Positions 18,860 through 27,873 are shown, counted from the stretch's first letter. The stretch is 64,000 nt of DNA from an uncultured Flavobacteriaceae bacterium (GCA_905181835.1 CAJIZF010000001.1:62001-126000); one strand, 5' to 3'. Numbers and translations: made by a program. The notes: generated from the letters alone by a model not told the origin.

Positions 18860-19634
18860 TTTTGATCATCACGCAATAAATTACGATGCGTATTTCTCCA
18901 ATTCATTAATTGGAAAAGCGCAACGGGAACGTGTTCACTATTTTTTAAATAAACAACTTGAAAAGAAGAAAAAAAACTTGCGGGTGCTAGAAATTAATTG
19001 CGGTACCGGAATCGATGCCAATTGGTTGGCTAAAAAGGATCATTTTGTTATTGCTTCTGATATTTCCTCTAAAATGGTCGAAATTGCAAAAAAGAAGTAC
19101 GATCAATCAAATTTAATTTTTAAGCAATTGGATATCCAAACTATCCACACAGAAACTTTTAAAGAAAAGTTTGATTTACTTTTTTCTAATTTTGGAGGAT
19201 TAAATTGTTTATCAAAACAAGACCTAAAAGAATTTCTGAATAATTCAAAATCAATTCTAAAATCTCAAGGGATGTTAGCTCTTGTTATTATGCCTAAGCA
19301 TTGTATTTGGGAACAGCTTTATTTTTTTCTTAAAGGGGATTTTAAAAACATGAAAAGAAGAAACACAAATAAAGCCTTAGTAACTAATGTTGATGGCATA
19401 CAAATTCCTACGTGGTATTATAATTATCAAGAACTAGTCAATTTGCTATCTGAGCAATATAAAATAGTATCTTTAAATCCAATTGGAATTGCGATCCCAC
19501 CTTCTTATTTAAATCCTTTTTTTAAAAATAAAAAAATACTTTTTGAGATCCTAAAGTGGAAAGAAAAATTATTAAATCATTGTATGTGGGCAAATTTATC
19601 GGATCATTACTTAATTGTACTTCAAAAAAAATAA
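18849..19634 (+). CDS. Class I SAM-dependent methyltransferase
   Basis: The 261-residue protein has the SAM-binding motif I as LEINCGTGIDANWLA near residue 46, motif II with IASDISSKMVEIAKK near 69, and the FDLLFSNFGGLNCL segment near 111, typical of Methyltransf_11/25-type small-molecule methyltransferases. It lies between two radical SAM genes and overlaps the first by 11 bases, so it presumably acts on the same pathway intermediate. The C-terminal half (residues 170-261) is basic and aromatic and gives no clear family hint. Function within the cluster is inference. Confidence 0.82.
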   Translation: MKANFDHHAINYDAYFSNSLIGKAQRERVHYFLNKQLEKKKKNLRVLEINCGTGIDANWLAKKDHFVIASDISSKMVEIAKKKYDQSNLIFKQLDIQTIHTETFKEKFDLLFSNFGGLNCLSKQDLKEFLNNSKSILKSQGMLALVIMPKHCIWEQLYFFLKGDFKNMKRRNTNKALVTNVDGIQIPTWYYNYQELVNLLSEQYKIVSLNPIGIAIPPSYLNPFFKNKKILFEILKWKEKLLNHCMWANLSDHYLIVLQKK

Positions 19635-19638
19635 TCAA

Positions 19639-21024
19639 ATGAGTATTGTTTTAACACATGGTTATTATCTAAACAAAGATCCAAAGGAGGCAAGTATAAT
19701 GAAGCCATACGCTCCTCTTGGTTTATTGTACCTATCAAGTTATTTAAATCAAGAAAAAATTAAAAATCTCGTATTCGATTCCACCTTTTCAAATCAGGAA
19801 ACTCAATTAGAATTTATAGCCCGGGAAAAACCATTTGTAGTTGCAATTTATACCAATTTAATGACTAAAATAACGGTCATTAAGTTGATTAAATTATTGA
19901 TAGCTGATCCTAAATATGGATTTCCAAAAATAATTTTAGGGGGTCCCGATGTGACCTTTAATATTCAAAATTATTTAGATACCGGAGCTCATTTTTTAAT
20001 TATTGGAGAGGGGGAACAAACCATAGCTGAGTTATACCAGTCTATTCAAGAGAATTCGGATTATAGTTCTATTACTGGAATTGCTTATAAAGAAAATAAT
20101 TCGGTAATAAAAACACCGCCAAGAATAAAAATTAAAGATCTCAGTCAACTTCCTCTTCCCAACAGAGAAGGTATTAATATTCAAAAATATTTAGATACTT
20201 GGAAAACTAATCATGGTAAAAGTTCTATGACTATTAGCACTCAAAGAGGATGCCCTTATACCTGTAAATGGTGTAGCACTGCTGTATACGGACAAAGTTA
20301 CAGAAGAAGACCTGCTAAATTAGTGGTTGAAGAGATGCGTATGCTTCAAAAGCAATACAATCCTGACTCCATCTGGTTTGTTGACGATGTTTTTACGGTC
20401 AGTCATAAATGGATGGAAGAATTTTGTAATGAAGTAACTAAACAAAAGGTTTTGATCCCTTTTGAATGTATCACAAGAGCTGAAAGATTAAATGATAAAG
20501 TTCTTGAACAATTAAAACAAACAGGCTGTTATCGTATTTGGATTGGAGCCGAAAGTGGTTCTCAAAAAATTATAGATGCTATGGATCGTAGGGTAGATGT
20601 TAGTACTGTGAAAAATGCCATTAGAGAAACAAACAAAAAAGGAATTGAGTCAGGAACCTTTATCATGCTTGGATACCCTAACGAGACTGAAGACGATATT
20701 TATAAAACCATTGACTATCTTAAAGAAGCCAATCCAAAATACTTTACCATTACGTTGGCTTACCCAATAAAAGGGACTTCCTTATATTCAGATATTGAAG
20801 ATAAGATAACAAAACAGCCTGCCTGGGAAACCTCAACAGACAGAGATATTGATTTTAAAAGAACATATTCAAGAAAGTATTATGATTATGCTATCAGAAA
20901 AGTAGTGAATGAAGTTAATTATCATAAAGAACTAATAAAGGGTAAAAACAAAAGCTATTATAAGGCTGCCAAATTAAAAATAAAGTCATGGTTAGCTGGT
21001 AGCTTAATGATGGTAAGTAAATAA
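19639..21024 (+). CDS. Cobalamin-binding-type radical SAM protein 2
   Basis: From the ATG at 19639 (MSIVLTHGYYLNKDP) the product has 461 residues. This start is preferred over an upstream in-frame ATG at 19615 because it falls 4 bases after the previous stop and matches the start of the fold. Residues 1-150 form a B12-binding-like Rossmann domain (YAPLGLLYLSSYL, LGGPDVTF, IIGEGEQT). The radical SAM cluster motif is CPYTCKWC (Cys205, 209, 212), followed by WFVDDVFTV and RIWIGAESGSQKIIDAMDRR. It is clearly paralogous to radical SAM protein 1 in this cluster (shared GAESGSQKI and DAMD), suggesting sequential steps on one scaffold. Its stop shares one base with the next start (TAATG). Confidence 0.88.
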   Translation: MSIVLTHGYYLNKDPKEASIMKPYAPLGLLYLSSYLNQEKIKNLVFDSTFSNQETQLEFIAREKPFVVAIYTNLMTKITVIKLIKLLIADPKYGFPKIILGGPDVTFNIQNYLDTGAHFLIIGEGEQTIAELYQSIQENSDYSSITGIAYKENNSVIKTPPRIKIKDLSQLPLPNREGINIQKYLDTWKTNHGKSSMTISTQRGCPYTCKWCSTAVYGQSYRRRPAKLVVEEMRMLQKQYNPDSIWFVDDVFTVSHKWMEEFCNEVTKQKVLIPFECITRAERLNDKVLEQLKQTGCYRIWIGAESGSQKIIDAMDRRVDVSTVKNAIRETNKKGIESGTFIMLGYPNETEDDIYKTIDYLKEANPKYFTITLAYPIKGTSLYSDIEDKITKQPAWETSTDRDIDFKRTYSRKYYDYAIRKVVNEVNYHKELIKGKNKSYYKAAKLKIKSWLAGSLMMVSK

Positions 21025-22139
21025 TGAAAAAGACAGTAATTATAATATTAATTTTATTGACTTCGTGTACCAATTCAACCTACAATGATATTGTAGAGGA
21101 GGATTTTTCGCTAACACTTAAATGGAACAAGAGTTACGAGCAAGACACCATAAGTAACGCAATTATTGGTTTGCAATGGTGCCTGTCTTATCTTGGAGCT
21201 ACACTCCCAATTACTGAAAACGGTATTAAAAATCAAAATCCATTTATAATTTTAAAAATAAATAAATTAGGTTTTAATGTCGATGCGTTAGAAAAACTCA
21301 AGCGACTAAATACTGTTATTAAAGCAACTGAAGAATATCAAATTACTTCAGCTATTGATCTGGGTAGGTATGTAAGTCTATTAATAGGTTCTTCTGAACA
21401 TTATTATGAAATAACAGGGGTCCCGTTTTTACTTTCCGATTTATCAACTTCTTATGAACTCAAGAACCTGGGCGGTTATGTTAATAATTCTAGTGTTTCG
21501 TATGAAAATCGAATCATTAGATTTTCTGAACAAGATGGTTTTAACCAGTTGTTTTTATGCTCAGAAATTAGTCCGGAGTCTGAAGAGATTTTAGAGTACG
21601 AAACCCTTGATTTAATGCAAAATGGTCAAGTTAGATTTGGTATTTACAACAAAGATGGTTTTCGAATTTCAAACTCCGATCCTCAACATAGCAATGCGGG
21701 AAAACCTGCTAAATGTATTTGGTGTCACGAATCTGAAATTCAACCATTATTTAATATACAAGATAATTATGATGGGTTTATCCCCTATTTAGACTTTAAA
21801 GATTTACTGATAGATTTTAAAGTAACACATAGAAATTTACAAAATTCTTTAGTAGATGGAGTTGATTTTCAGGAATCTTTACAGCATATACAAACAGAAT
21901 TACTTTACATATCTTTTATGGAGCCATCTGCAATGCGCTTAAGTATAGAATGGAATATTAATATCAATGAAATTGAAAATTTATTAGACGGAATTCCAAC
22001 ACATAATTATGATGAATTCCCTTTTCTCGGGAATCTTTATTTTAGAGAAGAGATTGATCAATTTGCCCCTTTTTCAGGACTACCAGTTTCCAGTAGTGTT
22101 CGGGAAAAATCTGAAATTGAAGTGAATCATTTAAACTAA
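21024..22139 (+). CDS. Lipoprotein with a single c-type haem motif, function unknown
   Basis: I do not recognise a named family. The 371-residue product starts with a lipoprotein signal (MKKTVIIILILLTSCTN, lipobox LTSC), so it should be anchored in the cell envelope. One CIWCH at residues 231-235 fits a covalent c-haem site, in the context KPAKCIWCHESEIQPLF. The rest is soluble, acidic, and shows no repeats. It is coupled to radical SAM protein 2 by a one-base overlap and directly abuts the flippase-like gene. A periplasmic redox protein inside a cluster of cytoplasmic biosynthetic enzymes and an exporter suggests oxidation of, or electron transfer to, the exported product. That is inference, and haem attachment is predicted from the motif alone. 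Confidence 0.6.
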   Translation: MKKTVIIILILLTSCTNSTYNDIVEEDFSLTLKWNKSYEQDTISNAIIGLQWCLSYLGATLPITENGIKNQNPFIILKINKLGFNVDALEKLKRLNTVIKATEEYQITSAIDLGRYVSLLIGSSEHYYEITGVPFLLSDLSTSYELKNLGGYVNNSSVSYENRIIRFSEQDGFNQLFLCSEISPESEEILEYETLDLMQNGQVRFGIYNKDGFRISNSDPQHSNAGKPAKCIWCHESEIQPLFNIQDNYDGFIPYLDFKDLLIDFKVTHRNLQNSLVDGVDFQESLQHIQTELLYISFMEPSAMRLSIEWNININEIENLLDGIPTHNYDEFPFLGNLYFREEIDQFAPFSGLPVSSSVREKSEIEVNHLN

Positions 22140-23312
22140 ATGTCTAAAAAAAGTAAACATATTAGGCGGCTAAAAACCATTTCATTATTTGGCGTAAGTC
22201 AATTAATATCTGTTCTGTCAATAGTTATACTTTCTTTAATTATTATTAGATTTCACTCGACGGAGTTGTGGGGACAATATGCAGAGGTGCTTATCTGGAC
22301 CAATGTGTTTTTACTTTTTCTATCTTTTGGAAATAATGATTATTTATTAAAATCATTTAGTAAAAAACCTTCAACAATAAATCAAAAATGGTTAAATAAT
22401 TTTATAGCTAGAAGTATTCTATTAGTGCCAAGTATTATACTTATTTATTTTATCCCTTTTTTTAAAGGCATTGAACCACTTATCTTTACTCTAATTATTC
22501 TTCAATTTATAAATCAATCGTTTAAATCCTTAATTGTATATCACAGAAAATTTCAATTAAATATTATTATTGAATTATTGGCTTTAAGTCTTATGTTAAG
22601 TCAGGTTATTCTAAAAATTGAATATTTATCCTTAATTATCATCATCAAAATTATTTGCTTTGTTCATTTTATAAAACTTATTGCGTTTTCTATATTTCTA
22701 TTTAAAGACTTTAAGCAAATAAAATTATTAGTTCAATTTAGTGAATTGAAGAAATCATTACCCTTTTTTATACCTTTAATTATTGGGACTTTTAGATCAA
22801 AAATAGACACTTATTATGGAGCGCATTTTTTTAATCCAATTCAGTTAAGTAAATATCAAGTATTAATAAGTTTTTTAGCTTTAGCTCAAATGTCTAGTGC
22901 TTTTGCAATCACTCCTTATCTTAAAAATTTTTATAGATTAAAAAATGAATCGGTTTCAAAAATTCAAAAACAGTTTTTTATTTATGGTTGGATATATGCC
23001 ATTATAGTGATTTTTGTGACTTTTATCATACTGTCTAAAGTATACCAACTAGCCTATTCTCTAATACAATATAGTTTAGCATTTATATTCATTATACCAT
23101 TATTTTTACATATTCTATTAGTAAGTGAATACTATAAAAAAGAGCAACAATATAGAATTGCTTTATTTACATCTATTATAGTATCTATTCAATTTTTTAT
23201 AGGATATTACTTAATAAAAAATTGGTCTTTAGATGGAGCTCTATTAGTTAAAGCTTTTGGACAATGGTGTATTGTAATTTTATTATGGGTTTGGATTAAA
23301 AGGCGAAAATGA
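22140..23312 (+). CDS. Polysaccharide flippase-like membrane protein (Wzx/MOP type)
   Basis: The 390-residue protein is almost entirely hydrophobic, with about eleven or twelve membrane segments. The opening ISLFGVSQLISVLSIVILSL and the following STELWGQYAEVLIWTNVF resemble the first helices and the GxY loop of Wzx-type O-antigen/capsule flippases (oligosaccharide flippase or polysaccharide biosynthesis family), which move lipid-linked glycans across the inner membrane. It starts directly after the stop of the haem-motif lipoprotein and its stop overlaps the next ATG (ATGA). Codon use is extremely AT-rich here, more than in polA or the respiratory operon, hinting at horizontal origin. The substrate would be the product of the cluster. 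Confidence 0.7.
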   Translation: MSKKSKHIRRLKTISLFGVSQLISVLSIVILSLIIIRFHSTELWGQYAEVLIWTNVFLLFLSFGNNDYLLKSFSKKPSTINQKWLNNFIARSILLVPSIILIYFIPFFKGIEPLIFTLIILQFINQSFKSLIVYHRKFQLNIIIELLALSLMLSQVILKIEYLSLIIIIKIICFVHFIKLIAFSIFLFKDFKQIKLLVQFSELKKSLPFFIPLIIGTFRSKIDTYYGAHFFNPIQLSKYQVLISFLALAQMSSAFAITPYLKNFYRLKNESVSKIQKQFFIYGWIYAIIVIFVTFIILSKVYQLAYSLIQYSLAFIFIIPLFLHILLVSEYYKKEQQYRIALFTSIIVSIQFFIGYYLIKNWSLDGALLVKAFGQWCIVILLWVWIKRRK

Positions 23313-23509
23313 AAAATTATATAAAAAATATATTAATTAGTCTTTGGGGTCCATTTAAGCCAAATAAAAATCAATTTTTTTTATTTATTATTGGATTACC
23401 AAGAAGTGATAGTTCATTACTAATGTATATACTTGAATCTAATAATGAATTAATTGGATATGGTAAGTATTTTATTAAATATACCAGTTCAAAAAAACCA
23501 TTAAGTTGA
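23309..23509 (+). pseudogene. N-terminal remnant of a sulfotransferase
   Basis: A 66-residue frame whose centre, FLFIIGLPRSDSSLLMYIL, is the beta-strand and PAPS-binding loop that opens a sulfotransferase, with DSS where GSS is normal. It ends at SKKPLS, long before a full fold, and no continuation was found in another frame because a second, complete sulfotransferase starts in the overlapping TTGA. Deletion between two tandem sulfotransferase genes is the simplest explanation. Confidence 0.6.
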
Positions 23510-24261
23510 ATAAAAAGAAAAACATACTCATTGTAGGATATCCGAAAAGTGGCACAAATTGGTTGAGTAGATTAGTGGCCGAAGTATTACAGTCTAATTT
23601 TAACGGTGATTGGGGTTTTGAAACTAAAAATGCCTCAAGGTTAATTTTTGAAAACAATAATTCTGAGTATCAAGTTTTTAAATCTCATCATTTTTTTTCA
23701 GATATTAAAACTGCCAGTATAGAACCTATTTATAAGATTATCTATATCATTCGTGACCCTAGAGATATTGTGATATCTGGGACCTACTTTTTCAATTTTA
23801 ATTCATTACTTATAAAAGTTTTAAATAAATTAAGTTTAGGGTTTATAAAGTCAGATTTATCATTTAGAAAGAAAAAGAAAAAAATGATAAATGCTGTATT
23901 ATATGGTGATTATAAAATTACTCCCTGGTTAGCCTTATCTTGGGAAAAACATGTAACAGCATATATAACAAATGATATATATATCATTAAATACGAAGAT
24001 TTATTAGATAATACAGAAAAGGAAATTCAAAAATTAATAGCATATTTAAATTTAAATATAGCAAATGATCAAATTGAAAAAAGTGTCAAAAAACAATGTT
24101 TCGAAAATAGAAAAAAAGAAGTAGTTACTTTAAAACACAAATATCTAAATAAATTAGTTAGAAAAGGATCTCAGGGATATTGGAAGAATAATTTTACTGA
24201 GAAAGAAAAAAATCTTTTTAAAGAAGAATTAAATAATAAAATCGAATACTATTCTTTTTAA
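23506..24261 (+). CDS. Sulfotransferase
   Basis: The 251-residue protein has the PAPS 5'-phosphosulfate loop GYPKSGTNWLSRLV (residues 11-24) and the 3'-phosphate-binding segment IIRDPRDIVISGTYFF near residue 80, followed by LALSWEKHV and KYEDLLDNTEKEIQKL, the usual order of the Sulfotransfer_1 domain. It transfers a sulfuryl group from PAPS to a hydroxyl or amine of a lipid, sugar or small molecule. The start is a TTG at 23506, which overlaps the stop of the truncated gene before it. No ATG occurs early enough to keep the PAPS loop. It is very AT-rich. In context it probably sulfates the product made by the neighbouring radical SAM proteins and methyltransferases. Confidence 0.85.
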   Translation: MNKKKNILIVGYPKSGTNWLSRLVAEVLQSNFNGDWGFETKNASRLIFENNNSEYQVFKSHHFFSDIKTASIEPIYKIIYIIRDPRDIVISGTYFFNFNSLLIKVLNKLSLGFIKSDLSFRKKKKKMINAVLYGDYKITPWLALSWEKHVTAYITNDIYIIKYEDLLDNTEKEIQKLIAYLNLNIANDQIEKSVKKQCFENRKKEVVTLKHKYLNKLVRKGSQGYWKNNFTEKEKNLFKEELNNKIEYYSF

Positions 24262-24276
24262 AGTAAATTACAATTT

Positions 24277-25797
24277 ATGAATAACAAAATTCTCATATTT
24301 AACCCTAAAAGTGCCAATGCTAAACATCGAATTCCAAATTCTATTTTACAAGTGGGAGCTTCTATTTATGGGATTTACGAATTTGTATTTGTTGATGGAA
24401 ATTTAGAAAATGACCCTTGGGAGAAAATTGATTCTTATTTTCAATCAGGAAATTTTAAATATTTTTGTAGTACGGTAATGCCAGGGCCTCAATTAAGACA
24501 AGCCATCCCTTTTACTAAAAAAATAAAGGAAAAATATCCAGATTGTATTACTATTTGGGGTGGATATTTTGCTTCCAACCAATACCAAGTTTCCATCTCG
24601 TCTGGTTTTGTAGATTATGTTATAAATGGACCTGGCGATATTGCTTTTCCTTCATTAATTAGGGTTTTAGAGGATAATAATCATACTGAAATTTCAACTA
24701 TAAAAAACCTGATCTTCAAAAATGAAGAAGGTGAAATCATAAAAACAGCAAAAGAAGAACTGTTAGATCAGGATTCGTTGCCGAAATTACCTTATCAACA
24801 TTTAAATAGTTTTTACAACTTAGAAAACTACTTAAGTAAAACTTTTTTAGGAAGAAATACCTTTAGTTACCATTCTAGTTTAGGCTGTCCTTTCACTTGT
24901 TCTTTTTGTGCCGTAGTTCCTATTTATAAGGGTCGTTGGAAAGCAAAATCTGCAGAATCAGTTTATAAAGATGTAAAATATTTTAAGGATACTTATCGTA
25001 TAGAAGCCATAGAGTTTCATGATAATAATTTCTTTACTTCCAGGAAAAGAGTCATCGAATTTTCTGAATTGATTAAAAACGATGGGATCACTTGGTGGGG
25101 GGAAGGAAGAATTGACACTATAAACAAATACAGTGATGCCGATTTAATTTTAATGAAAGAAGCTGGTTGTAAGATGATTTTTTTGGGAGCTGAAACAGGT
25201 AATGATGAAATCCTAAAACAAATGAATAAAGGAGGAACTCAAACTGGGGAAACCATCAAACAGTTTGTAAAAAGGTTATATCCAATTGGTATCATCCCAG
25301 AACTTTCTTTTGTATTAGGTATGCCTGCTGAAACTCCCGAAAAAGTGATGGCTCAAATAGAATGGGACATTAATTTCATAAAAGAAGTTAAACAAATTAA
25401 CCCTGATGCTGAAATTATTATTTATTTGTACAGTCCCGTAGCTACCGAGGGATCTGAGTTGTATGAACAAATTCAAAAAGCAGGCTTTAGTTTTCCTAAA
25501 AATCTTGAAGATTGGTTAGCTCCAGCTTGGGAAAATTTTGATTTAAGAAAAAATCCACTAACGCCCTGGCTTACTCCAAAAATGGTAGATCGAATTATGA
25601 ATTTTGAAACGGTTTTAAATGGCTATTATCCAACTGCTACCGATTTTAAAATTAAAGGATTTAAGAGGATCTTGTTAAGGGGTGTTTCTAAGATTCGATA
25701 TATAACGGGTTTTTATAAATATCCTTATGAAATAAAAATCATGCATAAAATTTGGAAATATCGTCAACCTGAAACTCAAGGCTTTTACTCTGAATAA
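24277..25797 (+). CDS. Cobalamin-binding-type radical SAM protein 3
   Basis: A 506-residue protein with a B12-binding-like N-terminal domain (residues 1-150, with NSILQVGASIYG and YVINGPGDIAFPSLI), then the radical SAM motif CPFTCSFC (Cys204, 208, 211) and downstream barrel segments IEFHDNNFFTSRKR and KMIFLGAETGNDEILKQM. The sequence differs more from radical SAM proteins 1 and 2 than they do from each other, so a different reaction is likely. A long C-terminal region (residues 400-506) rich in Trp, Pro and basic residues is typical of B12-radical SAM methylases of the HpnP/BchE-like superfamily, although the exact subfamily is not clear. It starts 15 bases after the sulfotransferase and shares one base with the following methyltransferase gene. 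Confidence 0.87.
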   Translation: MNNKILIFNPKSANAKHRIPNSILQVGASIYGIYEFVFVDGNLENDPWEKIDSYFQSGNFKYFCSTVMPGPQLRQAIPFTKKIKEKYPDCITIWGGYFASNQYQVSISSGFVDYVINGPGDIAFPSLIRVLEDNNHTEISTIKNLIFKNEEGEIIKTAKEELLDQDSLPKLPYQHLNSFYNLENYLSKTFLGRNTFSYHSSLGCPFTCSFCAVVPIYKGRWKAKSAESVYKDVKYFKDTYRIEAIEFHDNNFFTSRKRVIEFSELIKNDGITWWGEGRIDTINKYSDADLILMKEAGCKMIFLGAETGNDEILKQMNKGGTQTGETIKQFVKRLYPIGIIPELSFVLGMPAETPEKVMAQIEWDINFIKEVKQINPDAEIIIYLYSPVATEGSELYEQIQKAGFSFPKNLEDWLAPAWENFDLRKNPLTPWLTPKMVDRIMNFETVLNGYYPTATDFKIKGFKRILLRGVSKIRYITGFYKYPYEIKIMHKIWKYRQPETQGFYSE

Positions 25798-26468
25798 TGT
25801 CAAAGTTAAGAAACATTATAAAACGTATTACACAGCCATTTTTAAAAACCGGTTTAGCTTACTATTATCGAAAACCACGAAAATACAACTATCAGGATAT
25901 TGAAGTTTTGGTGCATCCAGAAGTGTTTCCTCCTCATCTAACCTTAAGCACTAAAATATTACTAGATTATATAGTTGAATTAGATTTAAAAAACAAAGCT
26001 TTTTTGGAGTTGGGTTGTGGTTCTGGAATTATTTCACTTTTGGCTAGTAAAAAAGGAGCCTTTGTTACTGCTACAGATATTAATAATATTGCATTAGATC
26101 ATTTGAAAAAAGCCTCTTTTGAAAATCAACTTAAAGTAGAGATCATTGATTCCGATTTATTTAAAAACTTAAAAAATAAATCCTTCGATTTAATTATAAT
26201 CAATCCGCCATATTATCCTAAAAAAGCAAAAAACATAAAAGAAAAAGCTTGGTTTTGTGGTGAAGATTTCGAATATTTTAAAGGTCTATTTAATCAATTA
26301 CCAAACTTCATAACCAACCACAATCAGGTGAATATGATTCTCTCAGAAGATTGTCAAATCGAAATCATTACTTCGATAGCATCATTAAACAACTTAAAAC
26401 TAACTTCTGTCTATGAAATTTCAAAAATGGGAGAAACCAATAATATTTTTGAGATAAATCTCAAGTAG
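25797..26468 (+). CDS. SAM-dependent methyltransferase with NPPY motif
   Basis: The 223-residue product has motif I as FLELGCGSGIISLLA near residue 67, an acidic TATDINNIAL near 90, and the catalytic LIIINPPYYPKK near 129. NPPY marks the group that methylates amide or amino nitrogens planar to an aromatic or amide system, such as PrmC/HemK and RNA or DNA N-methyltransferases. Here it is the last gene of the cluster, coupled by TAATG to radical SAM protein 3, so a small-molecule or peptide nitrogen may be its target. An rRNA or protein methyltransferase role is an alternative. A small hairpin overlaps its stop codon. Confidence 0.78.
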   Translation: MSKLRNIIKRITQPFLKTGLAYYYRKPRKYNYQDIEVLVHPEVFPPHLTLSTKILLDYIVELDLKNKAFLELGCGSGIISLLASKKGAFVTATDINNIALDHLKKASFENQLKVEIIDSDLFKNLKNKSFDLIIINPPYYPKKAKNIKEKAWFCGEDFEYFKGLFNQLPNFITNHNQVNMILSEDCQIEIITSIASLNNLKLTSVYEISKMGETNNIFEINLK

Positions 26469-26485
26469 TAGAAAAAAATCTACTA
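26466..26485 (+). terminator. Weak hairpin at the end of the cluster
   Basis: TAGTAGA (26466-26472) pairs with TCTACTA (26479-26485) around six A, overlapping the stop codon of the last cluster gene. No T-tract follows, so terminator function is uncertain. Confidence 0.3.
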
Positions 26486-26593
26486 TTGGTTCATTAAATC
26501 TTTTGCTAATTTTTATCCAATAAGTTAAAGATTGGCTAAATTTTATAAATGTTATGTGAAACATATTATATTTAAAAAATAATTATCCGTTCA

Positions 26594-27820
26594 ATGCGTT
26601 GGTTTTTTTTTATTATAATTTATACTCTGATTGATTTATATGCCTTACAAGCAATCAGAACTCTCACAAAAAATTTCTGGATAACAGGGATTTATTTATT
26701 TGTCTCTTTAGTGGTTATCGTTTCATTATATTTTTTATTGAATTCAAATAGTTCAACTCACTTCTCTCAACCTCCAATAAGCTATTTGTTCGGTATATTT
26801 TTGGCTTTAATGATTTCAAAAATACTAGTGATTATTTTTATGTTAGGAGAGGATATAACACGACTTATATCAGGATTTTATTTTAAAATTTTTACAAATG
26901 AGCAAAATTTTTATATACCATCCAGAAGAAAATTTTTAAGCACACTTGCTTTAGGAGTTGCAGCAATACCTTTTTCTGCTTTATTATATGGTATGATTAA
27001 AGGGAAGTATAATTTTAAAGTATTAAAATATGAATTGGAGTTTGCTGACTTGCCGGAGGCATTTGACGGTTTTACGATGACACAAATAAGTGATATTCAT
27101 AGTGGTAGTTTTGACAATAAAAACAAAATTTCTTATGCTGTAGACTTAATAAACCAACAAGATAGTGATGCTATATTCTTTACTGGAGATTTAGTCAATA
27201 ACGTTGCTGATGAAATGGATGATTGGAAAGAGTTGTTTTCTAATTTAAGTGCGAAAGAAGGTGTTTTTTCTGTTTTAGGAAATCATGATTATGGAGATTA
27301 TGTTCGTTGGAACAGTAAAGAAGAAAAATTAAAAAACTTAGATAAGCTTAAAAAAATTCAGTCTGAAATGGGTTGGAATTTGTTGTTGAATGAGAATTTT
27401 TATATAAAGAGAAAAAATCAAAAAATTGCAATCGTTGGAGTTGAAAACTGGGGTGAAAATGGCTTCAAACAAGCAGGAGATTTAGACGCAGCTTGTAAAA
27501 ACATTAATGATAGTGATTTTAAAGTCTTATTGAGTCATGACCCTTCGCATTGGAAGTCGAGAGTTAAGAATGATGATCGTAATTTTCAATTAACTTTAAG
27601 TGGTCATACTCATGGAATGCAGTTTGGTATCGAAATACCAGGTTGGATAAAATGGAGTCCTGTTAAATATAGGTACGAGAACTGGGCAGGTATTTACGAA
27701 GAAAAAGGAAGATTTATAAATGTAAATCGTGGATTTGGGTTTTTAGGCTATCCGGGTCGGGTAGGAATCTGGCCTGAGATTACTGTGATAAAGCTCAAAA
27801 AAAAGGACTCTAATGCATAA
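26594..27820 (+). CDS. Membrane-anchored metallophosphoesterase
   Basis: The 408-residue protein has about four hydrophobic segments in residues 1-150, then a calcineurin-like phosphoesterase domain with the expected metal motifs in order: QISDIHSG (DxH), FFTGDLVNN (GD), LGNHDYGD (GNHD), LLSHDPSHW (H) and LSGHTHGMQFG (GHTH). The arrangement matches the YkuE/LpxG-like family, whose known members cleave UDP-diacylglucosamine or related phosphoanhydrides at the membrane. The substrate is not determined by sequence. The gene is 125 bases after the radical SAM cluster and probably not part of it. Confidence 0.85.
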   Translation: MRWFFFIIIYTLIDLYALQAIRTLTKNFWITGIYLFVSLVVIVSLYFLLNSNSSTHFSQPPISYLFGIFLALMISKILVIIFMLGEDITRLISGFYFKIFTNEQNFYIPSRRKFLSTLALGVAAIPFSALLYGMIKGKYNFKVLKYELEFADLPEAFDGFTMTQISDIHSGSFDNKNKISYAVDLINQQDSDAIFFTGDLVNNVADEMDDWKELFSNLSAKEGVFSVLGNHDYGDYVRWNSKEEKLKNLDKLKKIQSEMGWNLLLNENFYIKRKNQKIAIVGVENWGENGFKQAGDLDAACKNINDSDFKVLLSHDPSHWKSRVKNDDRNFQLTLSGHTHGMQFGIEIPGWIKWSPVKYRYENWAGIYEEKGRFINVNRGFGFLGYPGRVGIWPEITVIKLKKKDSNA

Positions 27821-27834
27821 TTCCCTGAAAACAC

Positions 27835-27842
27835 TATATTTG
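27835..27842 (+). promoter_or_regulatory. Promoter -7 box of the thioredoxin-fold gene
   Basis: TATATTTG matches the Bacteroidota -7 consensus and lies 31 bases before the ATG of the next gene. No clear TTG is seen at the -33 distance. Confidence 0.55.
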
Positions 27843-27873
27843 CAGAACAGTTTTTTACCAATACTAAGAAATT

